From assembly GCA_903879705.1 (NCBI GenBank), contig CAIRMO010000077.1, positions 18,688-82,687 of the forward strand: a DNA stretch of 64,000 nt, written 5' to 3'. The stretch comes from an uncultured Candidatus Competibacteraceae bacterium (GTDB lineage: Bacteria > Pseudomonadota > Gammaproteobacteria > Competibacterales > Competibacteraceae). The notes beneath the pieces are model-generated. The model was given only the letters and a program-made list of their open reading frames with translations, had not been told where the DNA came from and made no database searches. Below are positions 36,985 through 46,206 of this stretch, one piece after another (the stretch's first letter is position 1; the number at the start of each line of letters is the position of its first letter). The translations under genes and the position numbers were made by a program.

Positions 36985-39900
36985 ATGATCTCCCATTTCT
37001 TCATTGACCGCCCGGTGTTCGCCGCGGTGGTGTCGATTATTCTGACCCTGGCCGGGCTATCGGCGATGGGCGCGCTGCCTATCTCCCAATATCCCAATAT
37101 CACCCCGGTGCAGATTCAGGTTTCGGCCACTTACCCCGGCGCGAGCGCCGACGTGGTCTCGCAATCGGTGGCCGCACCCATCGAGCAGCAGGTCAACAGC
37201 GTCGATAACCTGATGTATATGTATTCGTCGAGTTCGTCGACCGGCAACATGACCCTGAGCGTGTTCTTCGACATCGGCGTCGATCCGAATATCGCCCAGG
37301 TGAATGTCCAGAATCAGGTCAGCCTGGCCTTGCCGCAGTTGCCCCAAGCGGTGTCGCAACAAGGGGTGCAGGTCGAAACCCGTTCGTCCACCTTCCAGAT
37401 GGTGATTGCGATCTATTCACCGGACGGGAGCCACGACGAGACTTTTGTCGGCAACTACGCCTATCTGTATGTGCTGAACGCCCTGCAACGGATTCCCGGC
37501 GCCAATCAGGCGCAAATCTTCGGCGTTCCCAACTATGCGATGCGGATCTGGCTAAAACCGGATCGGATGAGTGCGTTGGGGTTGACCACCGACGATGTGG
37601 TCAACGCCATCAAGAATCAGAACCAGCAGTTCGCCATCGGCCAGATCGGCCAGTCGCCCACTAACGGCCCGGTGGAACTGACCTTCCCGGTCTCCACTCA
37701 GGGCCGGCTGAGCAAGCCGGAGGAGTTCGAGAACATCATCCTGCGGGCCAGCACCACCGGCGAGGGGGTATTGCGGCTCAAGGATGTCGGCTATGTGACC
37801 TTGGGGATGCAGAGCTACAACCTGCGCAGCCGCTTTAACGGCAAGGTTGGCACCGCCATTGCGATCTACCAGCAGGCCGGCGCTAACGCCCTGGAAGTCT
37901 CCAAGCAGGTGCGCGCCACCCTGGAGGAGCTGAAAGGGAGCTTCCCGGAGGGGCTGGCGTACTCGGTCGCCCTGGATTCCACCGAATTTGTCCAAGCCTC
38001 GATCAATGAGGTGGTGCAGACCTTGATGGAAGCCATTGTGCTGGTGATCCTGGTGGTGTTTATCTTCCTGCAAAGCTGGCGAGCGACGGTCATTCCCATC
38101 GTCGCGGTGGTGATCTCGGTGATCGGCACCTTCAGCGGGATGTATCTGCTCGGCTTCTCCATCAACATGCTCACCCTGTTCGGCATGGTGCTGTGCATTG
38201 GCATTGTGGTGGATGACGCCATCGTGGTAGTGGAAAACGTGGAGCGCAATATGGCCAGCTTCGGCCTCTCGCCCAAGGCAGCGGCGCACAAGGCGATGGA
38301 CGAAGTCACCGGCCCGGTGATCGCGGTGGTGCTGGTGCTGAACGCGGTATTCATTCCGGTCGGCTTTCTGGGCGGCATGACCGGGCAGTTGTACAAGCAG
38401 TTCGCCATCACCATTGCGATCTCGGTCGCGATTTCCGGCCTGGTAGCGCTGAGTCTCAGTCCGGCCCTGGCGGCGCTATTGCTCAAGCCCGGCGAACACG
38501 GCGATCAGCGCACTGATTTTCTCTACCGCTTCTTTTTCGGACCCTTCAACCGGGGCTTTGACTGGATCACTCACGGTTACGCCAAGAGTGTCCGGTTCAT
38601 GGCGAAACGGGCGTTACTGGGACTGACGTTGTTCGCCATCATGCTGGTGGCGATTTACGCGCTGTTCGAGAAGGTGCCAACCAGTTTCGTCCCGGATGAA
38701 GATCAAGGCTATGTATTTGGGGTGGGCATCATGCCCGACGGCGCCAGTCTGGATCGCACTGAGGCGGCGGCCACCAAAATGACCGACATCTTCCGCGCCA
38801 ATCCCGCCGTGGACAGCGTGGTGGCGATTAACGGCTACAGCCTGCTGGATTCGCAGCAGAAAACCACCGACTCCACTCTGTTCGTCTCGTTCAAGAACTA
38901 CGATCAGCGGAAAGATCCGAAGGAAAGCGCACCCAATGTCATCAAGGAAGTGATGGGCCAGTTTGCCCATATCACTGAAGCCATCGCACTGGTGTTCAAT
39001 CCGCCCGCGATTCCCGGTCTCGGTACCACCGGCGGTTTTGAGTTTTGGGTGCAGAGTCGCGGCAATGGCGATATCAAGCAACTGACCCAAGTGACCAACG
39101 ATTTCGTGGACAAGGCCCGCCAGCGCCCGGAACTGCGCGGTCTGACTTCGACCGTCAGCGCCGCCTCCCAGCAGTTATATATCTACCTGGATCGTGAACA
39201 GGCCCGGACTTTGGGAGTGCCGGTCGAAACCATCTTCGGCACCTTGCAAGTGCTGTTCGGATCGGCCTATGTCAGCCAGTTCAATCTGTACAGCCAGGTC
39301 TGGCAGGTGATCGTGCAGGCCGCCCCGGAATATCGCTCCCGGCCTGAGGATATTCAAAAGGTCTATGTGCGCTCGAATAACCCCAGCAGCGGCAATACCG
39401 GCGTCGCGCCCATGCCCAACTCCGCATCGAGTACCGGGATGGCCAACATGGTGCCGCTGGCGTCGGTGGTTCGACTGGAATACACCAACGCGCCCAACCT
39501 GATCAGCCGGTTCAACACCTTCCCGGCCGCCAAGGTCACCGGCGGCGCGGCGCCCGGATTCAGCTCCGGGCAGGCGATTGCCGCGATGGAGGCGGTAGCC
39601 CGCGATCCCCAGGTGTTGCCGCAGGGCTATTCGTTCGGCTGGAGCGGTCAGGCCTATCAGGAAAAGAAGGTCGGCGGCGATTCGGCGATGGTGTTTGTCT
39701 ACGGCCTGATCATGGTGTTCCTGATTCTGGCGGCCCAGTATGAAAAATGGTCACTGCCGTTCAGCGTGCTGATGGCGGTGCCGTTTGGCGTGTTTGGAGC
39801 CTTGCTGGCGGTCTGGCTGCGCGGGATGGAGAACGACGTTTATTTTCAGATCGGCTTGTTGACCCTGGTCGGGCTGGCGGCCAAAAACGCCATTCTGATC

Positions 39901-40299
39901 GTCGAGTTTGCGGTGATGAAGCACGAGGAGGGAATGCCGATTCTGGAAGCGGCGGTCGAAGCGGCGCATTTACGGTTCCGCCCGATTCTGATGACCTCGC
40001 TGGCATTCATTCTCGGCGCGATTCCGCTGGTGATCGCCACCGGGGCCGGGGCCAACAGCCGCCATTCCATCGGTACCGGCATCGTCGGCGGCATGACCGC
40101 AGCGACGGTGCTGGCGATCTTTTTTGTGCCGCTGTTCTTCCGCCTGTTCCAGGGGATAAGCGAGAAAGGCCAAAAGCCGGTCGCCATGGAAAGCATGGAA
40201 AGCATGGAAAGCATGGAAACCACCGAAAGCACGGAAAAACTGGAACTGAAGAAAGATCATCAGGGTGAGAGTCTGCCGGAGGATCACGACTATGCGTAA
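36985..40299 (+). CDS. RND multidrug efflux pump (AcrB/MexB type)
   Basis: A 1104-aa inner-membrane proton/drug antiporter of the HAE-1 family. Twelve transmembrane helices, two large periplasmic loops, MISHFFIDRPVFAAVVSI at the start, and the proton-relay aspartates in GIVVDDAIVVVENVER are all present. It pumps lipophilic drugs from the periplasm and membrane out through the outer-membrane factor. The C-terminal tail carries MES repeats made by a DNA microsatellite at 40186-40221 and is longer than in AcrB (about 1049 aa). The stop overlaps the start of the outer-membrane factor gene by 8 nt. Confidence 0.94.
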   Translation: MISHFFIDRPVFAAVVSIILTLAGLSAMGALPISQYPNITPVQIQVSATYPGASADVVSQSVAAPIEQQVNSVDNLMYMYSSSSSTGNMTLSVFFDIGVDPNIAQVNVQNQVSLALPQLPQAVSQQGVQVETRSSTFQMVIAIYSPDGSHDETFVGNYAYLYVLNALQRIPGANQAQIFGVPNYAMRIWLKPDRMSALGLTTDDVVNAIKNQNQQFAIGQIGQSPTNGPVELTFPVSTQGRLSKPEEFENIILRASTTGEGVLRLKDVGYVTLGMQSYNLRSRFNGKVGTAIAIYQQAGANALEVSKQVRATLEELKGSFPEGLAYSVALDSTEFVQASINEVVQTLMEAIVLVILVVFIFLQSWRATVIPIVAVVISVIGTFSGMYLLGFSINMLTLFGMVLCIGIVVDDAIVVVENVERNMASFGLSPKAAAHKAMDEVTGPVIAVVLVLNAVFIPVGFLGGMTGQLYKQFAITIAISVAISGLVALSLSPALAALLLKPGEHGDQRTDFLYRFFFGPFNRGFDWITHGYAKSVRFMAKRALLGLTLFAIMLVAIYALFEKVPTSFVPDEDQGYVFGVGIMPDGASLDRTEAAATKMTDIFRANPAVDSVVAINGYSLLDSQQKTTDSTLFVSFKNYDQRKDPKESAPNVIKEVMGQFAHITEAIALVFNPPAIPGLGTTGGFEFWVQSRGNGDIKQLTQVTNDFVDKARQRPELRGLTSTVSAASQQLYIYLDREQARTLGVPVETIFGTLQVLFGSAYVSQFNLYSQVWQVIVQAAPEYRSRPEDIQKVYVRSNNPSSGNTGVAPMPNSASSTGMANMVPLASVVRLEYTNAPNLISRFNTFPAAKVTGGAAPGFSSGQAIAAMEAVARDPQVLPQGYSFGWSGQAYQEKKVGGDSAMVFVYGLIMVFLILAAQYEKWSLPFSVLMAVPFGVFGALLAVWLRGMENDVYFQIGLLTLVGLAAKNAILIVEFAVMKHEEGMPILEAAVEAAHLRFRPILMTSLAFILGAIPLVIATGAGANSRHSIGTGIVGGMTAATVLAIFFVPLFFRLFQGISEKGQKPVAMESMESMESMETTESTEKLELKKDHQGESLPEDHDYA
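40186..40221 (+). repeat. 9-bp tandem repeat in the pump gene tail
   Basis: ATGGAAAGC occurs three times in a row (40186-40212) with a fourth diverged copy (ATGGAAACC). It codes for MES-MES-MES-MET in the cytoplasmic tail of the pump. A 9-bp unit keeps the reading frame when it expands or contracts, so length can vary between strains without frameshift. Confidence 0.8.
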
Positions 40300-41722
40300 A
40301 ACACTGCTCACTGCCGCGCTCGGCGTGGCGTTGACCGGTTGCTCGGTCGGTCCGGTTTATGAACGCCCGGAAGTGCCGGTTCCAGCCCAATGGCAAGTCA
40401 ATATCCAGCAGGCTAATGATTTCGCCAATACAACATGGTGGAATCAGTTCAACGATCCGGAACTCAATCGGCTGGTCCAGATTGCCCTGGAACAGAACAA
40501 GGACTTGCTGATCGCCACCGCCCGGGTGCAAGAGTACATGGGCCGCTATGGGGTAACTCGTTCCGCCCAGTTCCCGCAGATCGGTGCCAATGCTGCCGGG
40601 GCGCGCACCCGCTACGGCGAAAGCACCGTCCCGGCTGGAACTGAACTGACCATCGACAGTTATCAGGTGAATTTGGGCGCGTCGTTCGAGCTGGATTTGT
40701 GGGGCAAGCTACGCAGCGCCACCGAGGCCGCCCGCGCCCAACTGCTGGCGACCGAGGAAGCCAAGCGTACCGTGATCCTGAGCCTGATCGGCCAGTTGGC
40801 GAACAGCTATGTGTTGTTGCTCGACTATGACCAGCAACTGGTCGTGACCAAAGAAACCCTGAAAACCCGTAGTGAATCGGTACGGATCAACGGGCTGCGC
40901 TTCAAGGCGGGACTGATCGGGGAGCTGGATTATCAGCAGGCAGTGGCCGAATACCAGAACGCGGCGGTGCAGGTGCCGCTGCTGGAGCGGCTGATTGGGC
41001 AGCAACAGAACGCCATTAGCTTGTTGCTGGGGCGCAATCCCGGCCCCATCAAGCGCGGGGTAACTCTGGACAAGCTGGCGATGCCGCAAGTCCCGGCAGG
41101 TCTGCCTTCCGAGGTGCTGGAGCGTCGCCCCGACATCCGTCAGGCCGAGCAGCAGTTGATCGCTGCCAATGCCCAGATTGGGGTCGCCAAGGCGGCGTTT
41201 TACCCCAACATCGCGCTCACCGGCTTTTTCGGAGTCGCCAGCACTGATCTGTCTAATCTGTTCGACGGGCCATCGCGCGCCTGGCAGTTCGCCGGCCAAC
41301 TGACGCAGCCGATTTTCACCGGCGGCTCGCTGACCGGTCAGTTGCAGGTCGCCGAAGCGGTGCAGCAGGAGGTGCTGTTCAACTACCAGCAGGTGATTCA
41401 AAAAGCCTTCGCTGAAGTCGATAACAGTCTGATCGCGATTAGCAAGTTGCGCAGTCAATTGAAGGATGAGCAAGCCCAGGTCAAGGCGTTGCAACGCTAT
41501 CTGGACCTGGCGACACTGCGCTACCAGAACGGCTATTCCGACTACCTGACGGTAGTGGACGCCGAGCGCAATCTGTATACCGCGCAGCTGCAGTATGTTC
41601 AGGATCAGGGAACGCTGTACACGGCAATGATCAGCCTGTACGCCGCGCTGGGCGGCGGCTGGATCAGTCAGGCCGAGCAGATGACCGCCCCGGTCGCTAA
41701 ATCCGCTGCGCCAGCCAGTTGA
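40292..41722 (+). CDS. RND outer-membrane factor lipoprotein (OprM/NodT family)
   Basis: A 476-aa channel subunit. I start it at the ATG at 40292 (MRKTLLTAALGVALTGC), giving a lipobox LTGC with Cys17; a GGAGGA lies 8-9 nt upstream. A GTG 27 nt earlier has no support. Two TolC-type repeats (for example NPELNRLVQIALEQNKDL and YPNIALTGFFG) build the trimeric channel, with the family signature SYVLLLDYDQQL and LEVLERRPDIRQAEQQL. It closes the tripartite pump, overlapping the pump gene by 8 nt. Confidence 0.93.
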   Translation: MRKTLLTAALGVALTGCSVGPVYERPEVPVPAQWQVNIQQANDFANTTWWNQFNDPELNRLVQIALEQNKDLLIATARVQEYMGRYGVTRSAQFPQIGANAAGARTRYGESTVPAGTELTIDSYQVNLGASFELDLWGKLRSATEAARAQLLATEEAKRTVILSLIGQLANSYVLLLDYDQQLVVTKETLKTRSESVRINGLRFKAGLIGELDYQQAVAEYQNAAVQVPLLERLIGQQQNAISLLLGRNPGPIKRGVTLDKLAMPQVPAGLPSEVLERRPDIRQAEQQLIAANAQIGVAKAAFYPNIALTGFFGVASTDLSNLFDGPSRAWQFAGQLTQPIFTGGSLTGQLQVAEAVQQEVLFNYQQVIQKAFAEVDNSLIAISKLRSQLKDEQAQVKALQRYLDLATLRYQNGYSDYLTVVDAERNLYTAQLQYVQDQGTLYTAMISLYAALGGGWISQAEQMTAPVAKSAAPAS

Positions 41723-41733
41723 TCGGTGCTACC

Positions 41734-41771
41734 CCTCCTCCCCTTTTCCGCCGGTGGGAGAGGGGAGGAGG
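41734..41771. terminator. GC-rich hairpin between the efflux and hydrogenase operons
   Basis: CCTCCTCCCCT (41734-41744) and AGGGGAGGAGG (41761-41771) form an 11-bp stem with a 16-nt loop, between the ends of the outer-membrane factor gene and hypF, which converge. A pyrimidine-rich stretch (AACCTTTAATTTTT) follows on the plus strand. It could terminate both transcripts. The arm sequence is also similar to the palindrome inserted in hypF at 43197-43236. Confidence 0.55.
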
Positions 41772-41785
41772 TCAACCTTTAATTT

Positions 41786-44101
41786 TTAATCTTCAATCCT
41801 CTGCATCGCCGCCCACGCCTGTCCCAAGCTCAAACCGCCGTCGTTCGGCGGGGCCAACCGGGCGGTGAATACCTGCCAACCGGTTGCTTTCAGCCGCGAC
41901 TGAAGTTGTGAACTCAACAGCCGGTTGAGGAAACAGCCGCCGCCGAGCGCAACCTGGCGGATACCCGATAGTTCGCCCGCCCAGTCCAACCATGCGCTTA
42001 ATGCCTCCACCAAGGTGGCGTGAAACACCGCCGCACCCGCCGCCGGTTCTACTCCATTGGCCAACCAGGCGAGCGTTGGTAACAAGTCCAATATCCCGGC
42101 GGCGCTCAGGCGGAATCCATCCACCCGCACTGCCGTCGCGCCGTAGCCCTGTGCCAGCGCCTCCAGCTCCATCGCCGCCTGTCCTTCGTAAGCGCATATT
42201 TCGCGCACGCCCAGCAGGCCGGCAGCGGCATCGAACAGTCGGCCCGCACTGCTGGTTTCCGGGGTATTCAAGCGCCGTTCGAGCATTTGCTGGATCAACG
42301 CCGCTTTGGATCCGAACCGGTCGGCAAGCTCCGCACCGCGCCCTAATAGATGTAGCACCGCCGCCGCCAACCGCCACGGTTCACGAGCAGCGCGGTCGCC
42401 GCCGGGCAGCGGCAACAGGCGCAAATGACCGAGCCGCATAAACTCCGCGCCATCAACCTGCAGCAATTCTCCGCCCCAAATGCCACCGTCCGCCCCTAGC
42501 CCGACGCCATCCAGCGCCAATCCTAAAAGCGGTTGGCGCAGCCCGTGTTCCGCCATGACCGCCGCAATATGGGCGTGATGATGCTGAATCGCCATGCAAG
42601 GCAAGCCGCGCTCGGTCGCAATGGTCGCCGCGAGCCGGCTGCTGGGGAAATCGGGATGCCGATCGCAGGCGATCCGTTCTGGCGTGATCCGTAGAACCTG
42701 TTGCCAGTGATCAACGGCTTCTTCCAGCGCCAGACAGGTTTGGGCATTGTCGAGACTGCCGATGTGCGGCGCGAGATAAGCCCGGTCCTCGCGGGTCAGG
42801 CAGATGGTGTTTTTCAGATAGCCGCCAAGCGCCAGCACTGAAGGTCCGGCGCTGGGCAACCGGATGGGTTGCGGGGTATAGCCACGCGCGCGGCGAATAA
42901 AGGTTCCGCCGGTGATAACGCTATCGTCGCACCGGGCTAGAATCGCCCGGTCGTGCGTAATCAAGCCGTCGGCGATCCCGGCCAGCCGCCGCACCGCTTC
43001 ATCATCATCGATCACCAGCGGTTCACCGCCGGGATTAGCGCTGGTCATCACCAGTAGCAATGGTTGCGGCTGCTCCAGCCATGCCGTTCCATCCGGTCGC
43101 CCTGCTGCTTCGTGGAACAGCAGGTAATGCAGTGGGGTATAGGGCAGCAGGACGCCTAGATGTGCCAGTCCGGGAGCAATGCCGGGTAATCGATCTACCC
43201 TCACCTCCGGCCCCTCTCCCGGTGGGGGAGGGGAGTTAAAACGCCTACGCAATAACACGATGGGCCGTTGCGGCGATTCCAGTAGCCGCCATTCTTCTGC
43301 GTCGCCCTCGACCCACGGCTTTAGTGAGGCCACATTAGCCGCCATGACCGCAAAGGGTTTCGCGTCGCGTTGCTTGCGTTGACGCAGACGATCCACGGCA
43401 GCCGCATTTTGGGCATCGCAGACCAAGTGGAATCCGCCTAGCCCCTTGATCGCCAGAATCCCGCCGGTTTGCAGCCCTTCAAGGGTAGCGGCGATCACAT
43501 CGGCTACGGCCAGCGGAACGCCTTGGGCATCGCGCAAGGTCAGGCGCGGGCCGCAAACCGGGCAGGCGTTGGGTTGGGCGTGAAAGCGGCGGTCACCCGG
43601 ATCGCGGTATTCCCGCGCACAAACCGGACACAGCGGAAACCCGGCCATGCTGGTATTGGGCCGGTCGTAGGGTAGCGCGGCAGTAATCGTGTAACGGGGG
43701 CCGCAGTCAGTGCAGTTGATGAAGGGGTAACGGTAGCGGCGATCCTGCGGATCGAACAGTTCCACTAGACAGTGGCTGCAAATCGCGGTGTCCGGGGTAA
43801 TGTCGGCAGTGAGCGAGCCGCTACTGCTGGCGGCGATAGTGAATACGGTTTCCGCAACCAGCGCCGGCAACACCTTGACGTGCAAGGAATCCATTCGGGC
43901 CAGCGGCGGCAACTCATGCAAGGCGTCAAGAAAGTCATCCAGCGTTGTGGCATCGCCCTGAATCTCGATATCCACGCCCGCGCCATCATTGCGAACCCAA
44001 CCGCTCAAGCCACGCCGGGTCGCCAGCCGGTAGATGAACGGACGGAAGCCGACGCCTTGCACTTGGCCGCGAATCCGGATCGCTCGCCGCTGGTAGAGCA
44101 T
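41786..44101 (-). CDS. hypF: Carbamoyltransferase HypF ([NiFe] hydrogenase maturation)
   Basis: A 771-aa enzyme that makes the cyanide ligand precursor by carbamoylating HypE. It has four parts in order. The acylphosphatase domain is about 1-90 (IRIRGQVQGVGFRPF with VRNDGAGVDIEIQG). Two zinc-finger-like motifs follow (CSHC...CTDC about 108-135; CPVC...CPVC about 158-185). Next is a YrdC-like domain with KGLGGFHLVCDA. Last is a Kae1-like domain with HHAHIAAVMAEHG. It is the last gene of the hydrogenase operon. A palindromic repeat is inserted in frame near residue 290 (see 43197-43236) and adds roughly 13 residues at the end of the YrdC domain; the reading frame stays open, so it may remain functional. 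Confidence 0.95.
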   Translation of the reverse strand: MLYQRRAIRIRGQVQGVGFRPFIYRLATRRGLSGWVRNDGAGVDIEIQGDATTLDDFLDALHELPPLARMDSLHVKVLPALVAETVFTIAASSSGSLTADITPDTAICSHCLVELFDPQDRRYRYPFINCTDCGPRYTITAALPYDRPNTSMAGFPLCPVCAREYRDPGDRRFHAQPNACPVCGPRLTLRDAQGVPLAVADVIAATLEGLQTGGILAIKGLGGFHLVCDAQNAAAVDRLRQRKQRDAKPFAVMAANVASLKPWVEGDAEEWRLLESPQRPIVLLRRRFNSPPPPGEGPEVRVDRLPGIAPGLAHLGVLLPYTPLHYLLFHEAAGRPDGTAWLEQPQPLLLVMTSANPGGEPLVIDDDEAVRRLAGIADGLITHDRAILARCDDSVITGGTFIRRARGYTPQPIRLPSAGPSVLALGGYLKNTICLTREDRAYLAPHIGSLDNAQTCLALEEAVDHWQQVLRITPERIACDRHPDFPSSRLAATIATERGLPCMAIQHHHAHIAAVMAEHGLRQPLLGLALDGVGLGADGGIWGGELLQVDGAEFMRLGHLRLLPLPGGDRAAREPWRLAAAVLHLLGRGAELADRFGSKAALIQQMLERRLNTPETSSAGRLFDAAAGLLGVREICAYEGQAAMELEALAQGYGATAVRVDGFRLSAAGILDLLPTLAWLANGVEPAAGAAVFHATLVEALSAWLDWAGELSGIRQVALGGGCFLNRLLSSQLQSRLKATGWQVFTARLAPPNDGGLSLGQAWAAMQRIED
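43197..43236. repeat. Palindromic repeat inserted in frame in hypF
   Basis: ACCCTCACCTCCGGCCCCTC...GGGGGAGGGGAGTT forms a GC-rich hairpin with arms CCCCTCTCCC and GGGGGAGGGG. The encoded NSPPPPGEGPEVRV is unlike HypF but typical of this widely dispersed repeat family when translated. The DNA resembles the hairpin at 41734-41771. Confidence 0.65.
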
Positions 44102-44143
44102 GACAGTGCCTATTCCACAGCTGTGATGCCAGGTAGCGCCGAT

Positions 44144-45001
44144 TCAACCCGCGGTTCGCGCCAGTCGCGCTCGAACAGCCGCCAGCTCGGTTTCGAGTCG
44201 GGCGGCTTGTTGCGCCAGCGCCGCCCGCTGTCCCTGCCGCAGCCAGTCCAGCCAGGCCGCCATACCCTCGCCGGTGCGGGCGGACAGTTGCAGAATCTGC
44301 AAGGTCGGATTGACGCGCCGGGCGTAGTCCAGACATTGGGCTACGTCGAACTCAACATGCGGCAACAAGTCAATCTTATTGAGCAGCATCAGGTCGGCGG
44401 CGGCAAACATGTTGGCGTATTTCAGCGGCTTGTCTTCGCCTTCGGTCACCGACAGCACCACCACCTTGTGCGCCTCGCCGAGATCGAAATCAGCCGGACA
44501 GACCAAATTGCCGACATTCTCGATGAACAGGATGCCGCCTTCCGGCAACGGCAACTGCTCCAGCGCATGACCGACGCCGTGGGCATCGAGGTGGCAACCC
44601 TTGCCCGTGTTGATTTGCACCGCTGGCGCTCCCGCGGCTCGAATCCGCTCGGCATCGTTGGCCGTCTGCTGATCGCCACCGATCACCGCGACCGGGAATT
44701 CATCGCCCAAGATCCGCACGGTTTGACTCAACAAAGTGGTCTTGCCGGAGCCGGGGCTGGACACCAGATTCAGGGCAAACACACCCCGCACCGCGAACAA
44801 GCGCCGATTTTCTCTGGCAAATCCGGCGTTCTTCGCCAGAATGTCCTGCTCAATGCTAATCAACCGGCTTTCTGGAGTATGGCTATGCGCGGCAACGCCA
44901 GGGTTATGCGCGTGAGGATGCGAATGATCGTGATGATCGTGGGAATGCTCATGATCGTGGGGACTCGCTTCAGGATTACCGCAACCGCAAGTGATGCACA
45001 T
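44144..45001 (-). CDS. hypB: Hydrogenase nickel-insertion GTPase HypB
   Basis: A 285-aa GTPase that delivers nickel to the hydrogenase large subunit with HypA. The N-terminus has the metal site [10 protein letters not shown], followed by a histidine-rich region ([19 protein letters not shown], about residues 15-34) that can store nickel. The GTPase has the P-loop [12 protein letters not shown], the switch region with [14 protein letters not shown], and NKIDLL. It ends 42 nt before hypF begins and starts directly after hypA's stop. Confidence 0.96.
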   Translation of the reverse strand: MCITCGCGNPEASPHDHEHSHDHHDHSHPHAHNPGVAAHSHTPESRLISIEQDILAKNAGFARENRRLFAVRGVFALNLVSSPGSGKTTLLSQTVRILGDEFPVAVIGGDQQTANDAERIRAAGAPAVQINTGKGCHLDAHGVGHALEQLPLPEGGILFIENVGNLVCPADFDLGEAHKVVVLSVTEGEDKPLKYANMFAAADLMLLNKIDLLPHVEFDVAQCLDYARRVNPTLQILQLSARTGEGMAAWLDWLRQGQRAALAQQAARLETELAAVRARLARTAG

Positions 45002-45343
45002 TTAATCAACCTCCAGTTCCTTGATGCGCAGTTCAGTACCGCTCACCAATCGCCATTGATAACCGCCGCACAGTGGGCAAGGATCGAAATGCTGTTGGAC
45101 CGGGACAGTTTGGGCGCAATCCAGACAGTGAGCGCGGCCCGGCACAGTGATGATGTCCAGTTCCGCCTCAGCCGCCGTGGTGTCCTGGCGCACGATCTCG
45201 AAGGCAAACCGCAACGCCTCCAGTTCGACGTTAGCCAGCTCGCCGATTTCCAGCCACACCCGCCGCACCCGGCTGAAACCCTGTTGGCGGGCCTGAGTGG
45301 TAACGGTATCGATGATGCCTTCACAAAGTGAAAATTCGTGCAT
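45002..45343 (-). CDS. hypA: Hydrogenase nickel metallochaperone HypA
   Basis: A 113-aa protein starting at the ATG at 45341-45343 (MHEFSLCEGI). The nickel-binding His2 and the zinc motifs CLDC and CPLC (about 75-95) are intact. It gives nickel to the large subunit together with HypB. The frame extends upstream to 45646 but that part overlaps the hupE coding region and is not family-like. A weak ribosome site suggests translation coupled to neighbours. Confidence 0.95.
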   Translation of the reverse strand: MHEFSLCEGIIDTVTTQARQQGFSRVRRVWLEIGELANVELEALRFAFEIVRQDTTAAEAELDIITVPGRAHCLDCAQTVPVQQHFDPCPLCGGYQWRLVSGTELRIKELEVD

Positions 45344-45371
45344 TGACCGGGATCGGAAGAGCGGGGCGGGA

Positions 45372-45476
45372 ACCTTCCCCTTGAAAGCGGGGAAGGTCTG
45401 GGAGAAGAAATGGCAATCCGCTTGGAGTTGTGAAATTTCCCCTCCTTGGATAAGGAGGGGTGGCGACGAAGTCGCC
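45372..45476. repeat. Compound palindromic repeats between hypA and hupE
   Basis: Three hairpins stand in a row in the 149-nt gap. ACCTTCCCC (45372-45380) pairs with GGGGAAGGT (45389-45397), CCCCTCCTT (45439-45447) with AAGGAGGGG (45452-45460), and GGCGAC with GTCGCC (45462-45476). The last two are part of a common dispersed repeat ending CCGGGGTGGTTCG. They may stabilise the upstream message in the operon or attenuate transcription into hypA. Confidence 0.6.
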
Positions 45477-45492
45477 GGGGTGGTTCGAAAAG

Positions 45493-46080
45493 TTAAACCG
45501 TCAGCATCGCCAGGCCACTGGCTGCGATAGCCGCGCCACTGAACCGGACCAGCCGCGCCGCCGCGCCCTGTTGCGCCGCTAGTCCTGCGCCGATGCCGAT
45601 CCCGTGCAGCGCTGCCGTTGCCGCCATGAAGCCCAAGCTGTACCACAGGGCGCTGGCTTCGACCGCCATTTCCGCGCCGTGGGCGTAGCCGTGGAAAATG
45701 GCGAAGATCCCAACCAGGCCCATGCAGACCGTTAGGGGCAGCCGCGAACCGAGCGCGACCAGTCCACCAAGAATCAGCACCGACCCGGCGATGCCCAGTT
45801 CAACATGGGGCAGCGGCATTCCCATGAACCCGAGCGCCCCACCAGCCGCCATGGTCAGCACAAAGGTCAGCGGAACCAGCCATAGCGCCCGGCCACCCAT
45901 CTGCGCCGCCCACAGGCCAACCGCTACCATCGCCAGAATATGATCCAGTCCACTGAAGGGATGGCCTGCGCCAGTCGCAAAATCCATGTGCGGTAAGCCA
46001 TTAGTATGGGCATGAGCGGCACCGCCCATTACCAGCAGAGCTAAAGCGATTAACCAACGTTTACCAGTCAGTGTTTGCAT
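45493..46080 (-). CDS. hupE: HupE/UreJ-family metal transporter
   Basis: A 195-aa membrane protein. A cleavable signal (LALLVMGGAAHA) is followed by His-rich HTNGLPHMDF and the family motif HPFSGLDHILAMVAVG, then six helices with a second His motif HGYAHGAEM. HupE proteins take up nickel (or cobalt) from the periplasm for hydrogenase. The ATG has GGAGAT upstream. Its position inside the hydrogenase operon between hypE and hypA supports nickel supply. Confidence 0.92.
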   Translation of the reverse strand: MQTLTGKRWLIALALLVMGGAAHAHTNGLPHMDFATGAGHPFSGLDHILAMVAVGLWAAQMGGRALWLVPLTFVLTMAAGGALGFMGMPLPHVELGIAGSVLILGGLVALGSRLPLTVCMGLVGIFAIFHGYAHGAEMAVEASALWYSLGFMAATAALHGIGIGAGLAAQQGAAARLVRFSGAAIAASGLAMLTV

Positions 46081-46206
46081 CCGAAATCTCCAACGGTTAA
46101 GGGGCGAATTAAAATCAGCCTAAAACTAGCAATTCAATATGAGATATAGCTTAAAAACCGGTGGATCGCGATTAATGCCAACCCCCCGCATCAAATAACG
46201 CCTCTT

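Noticed and set aside
43772..45331. 519-codon plus-strand open frame across hypF, hypB and hypA
   Set aside because: It is antisense to three strongly conserved maturation genes and shows no family motif; high GC keeps the opposite strand open.
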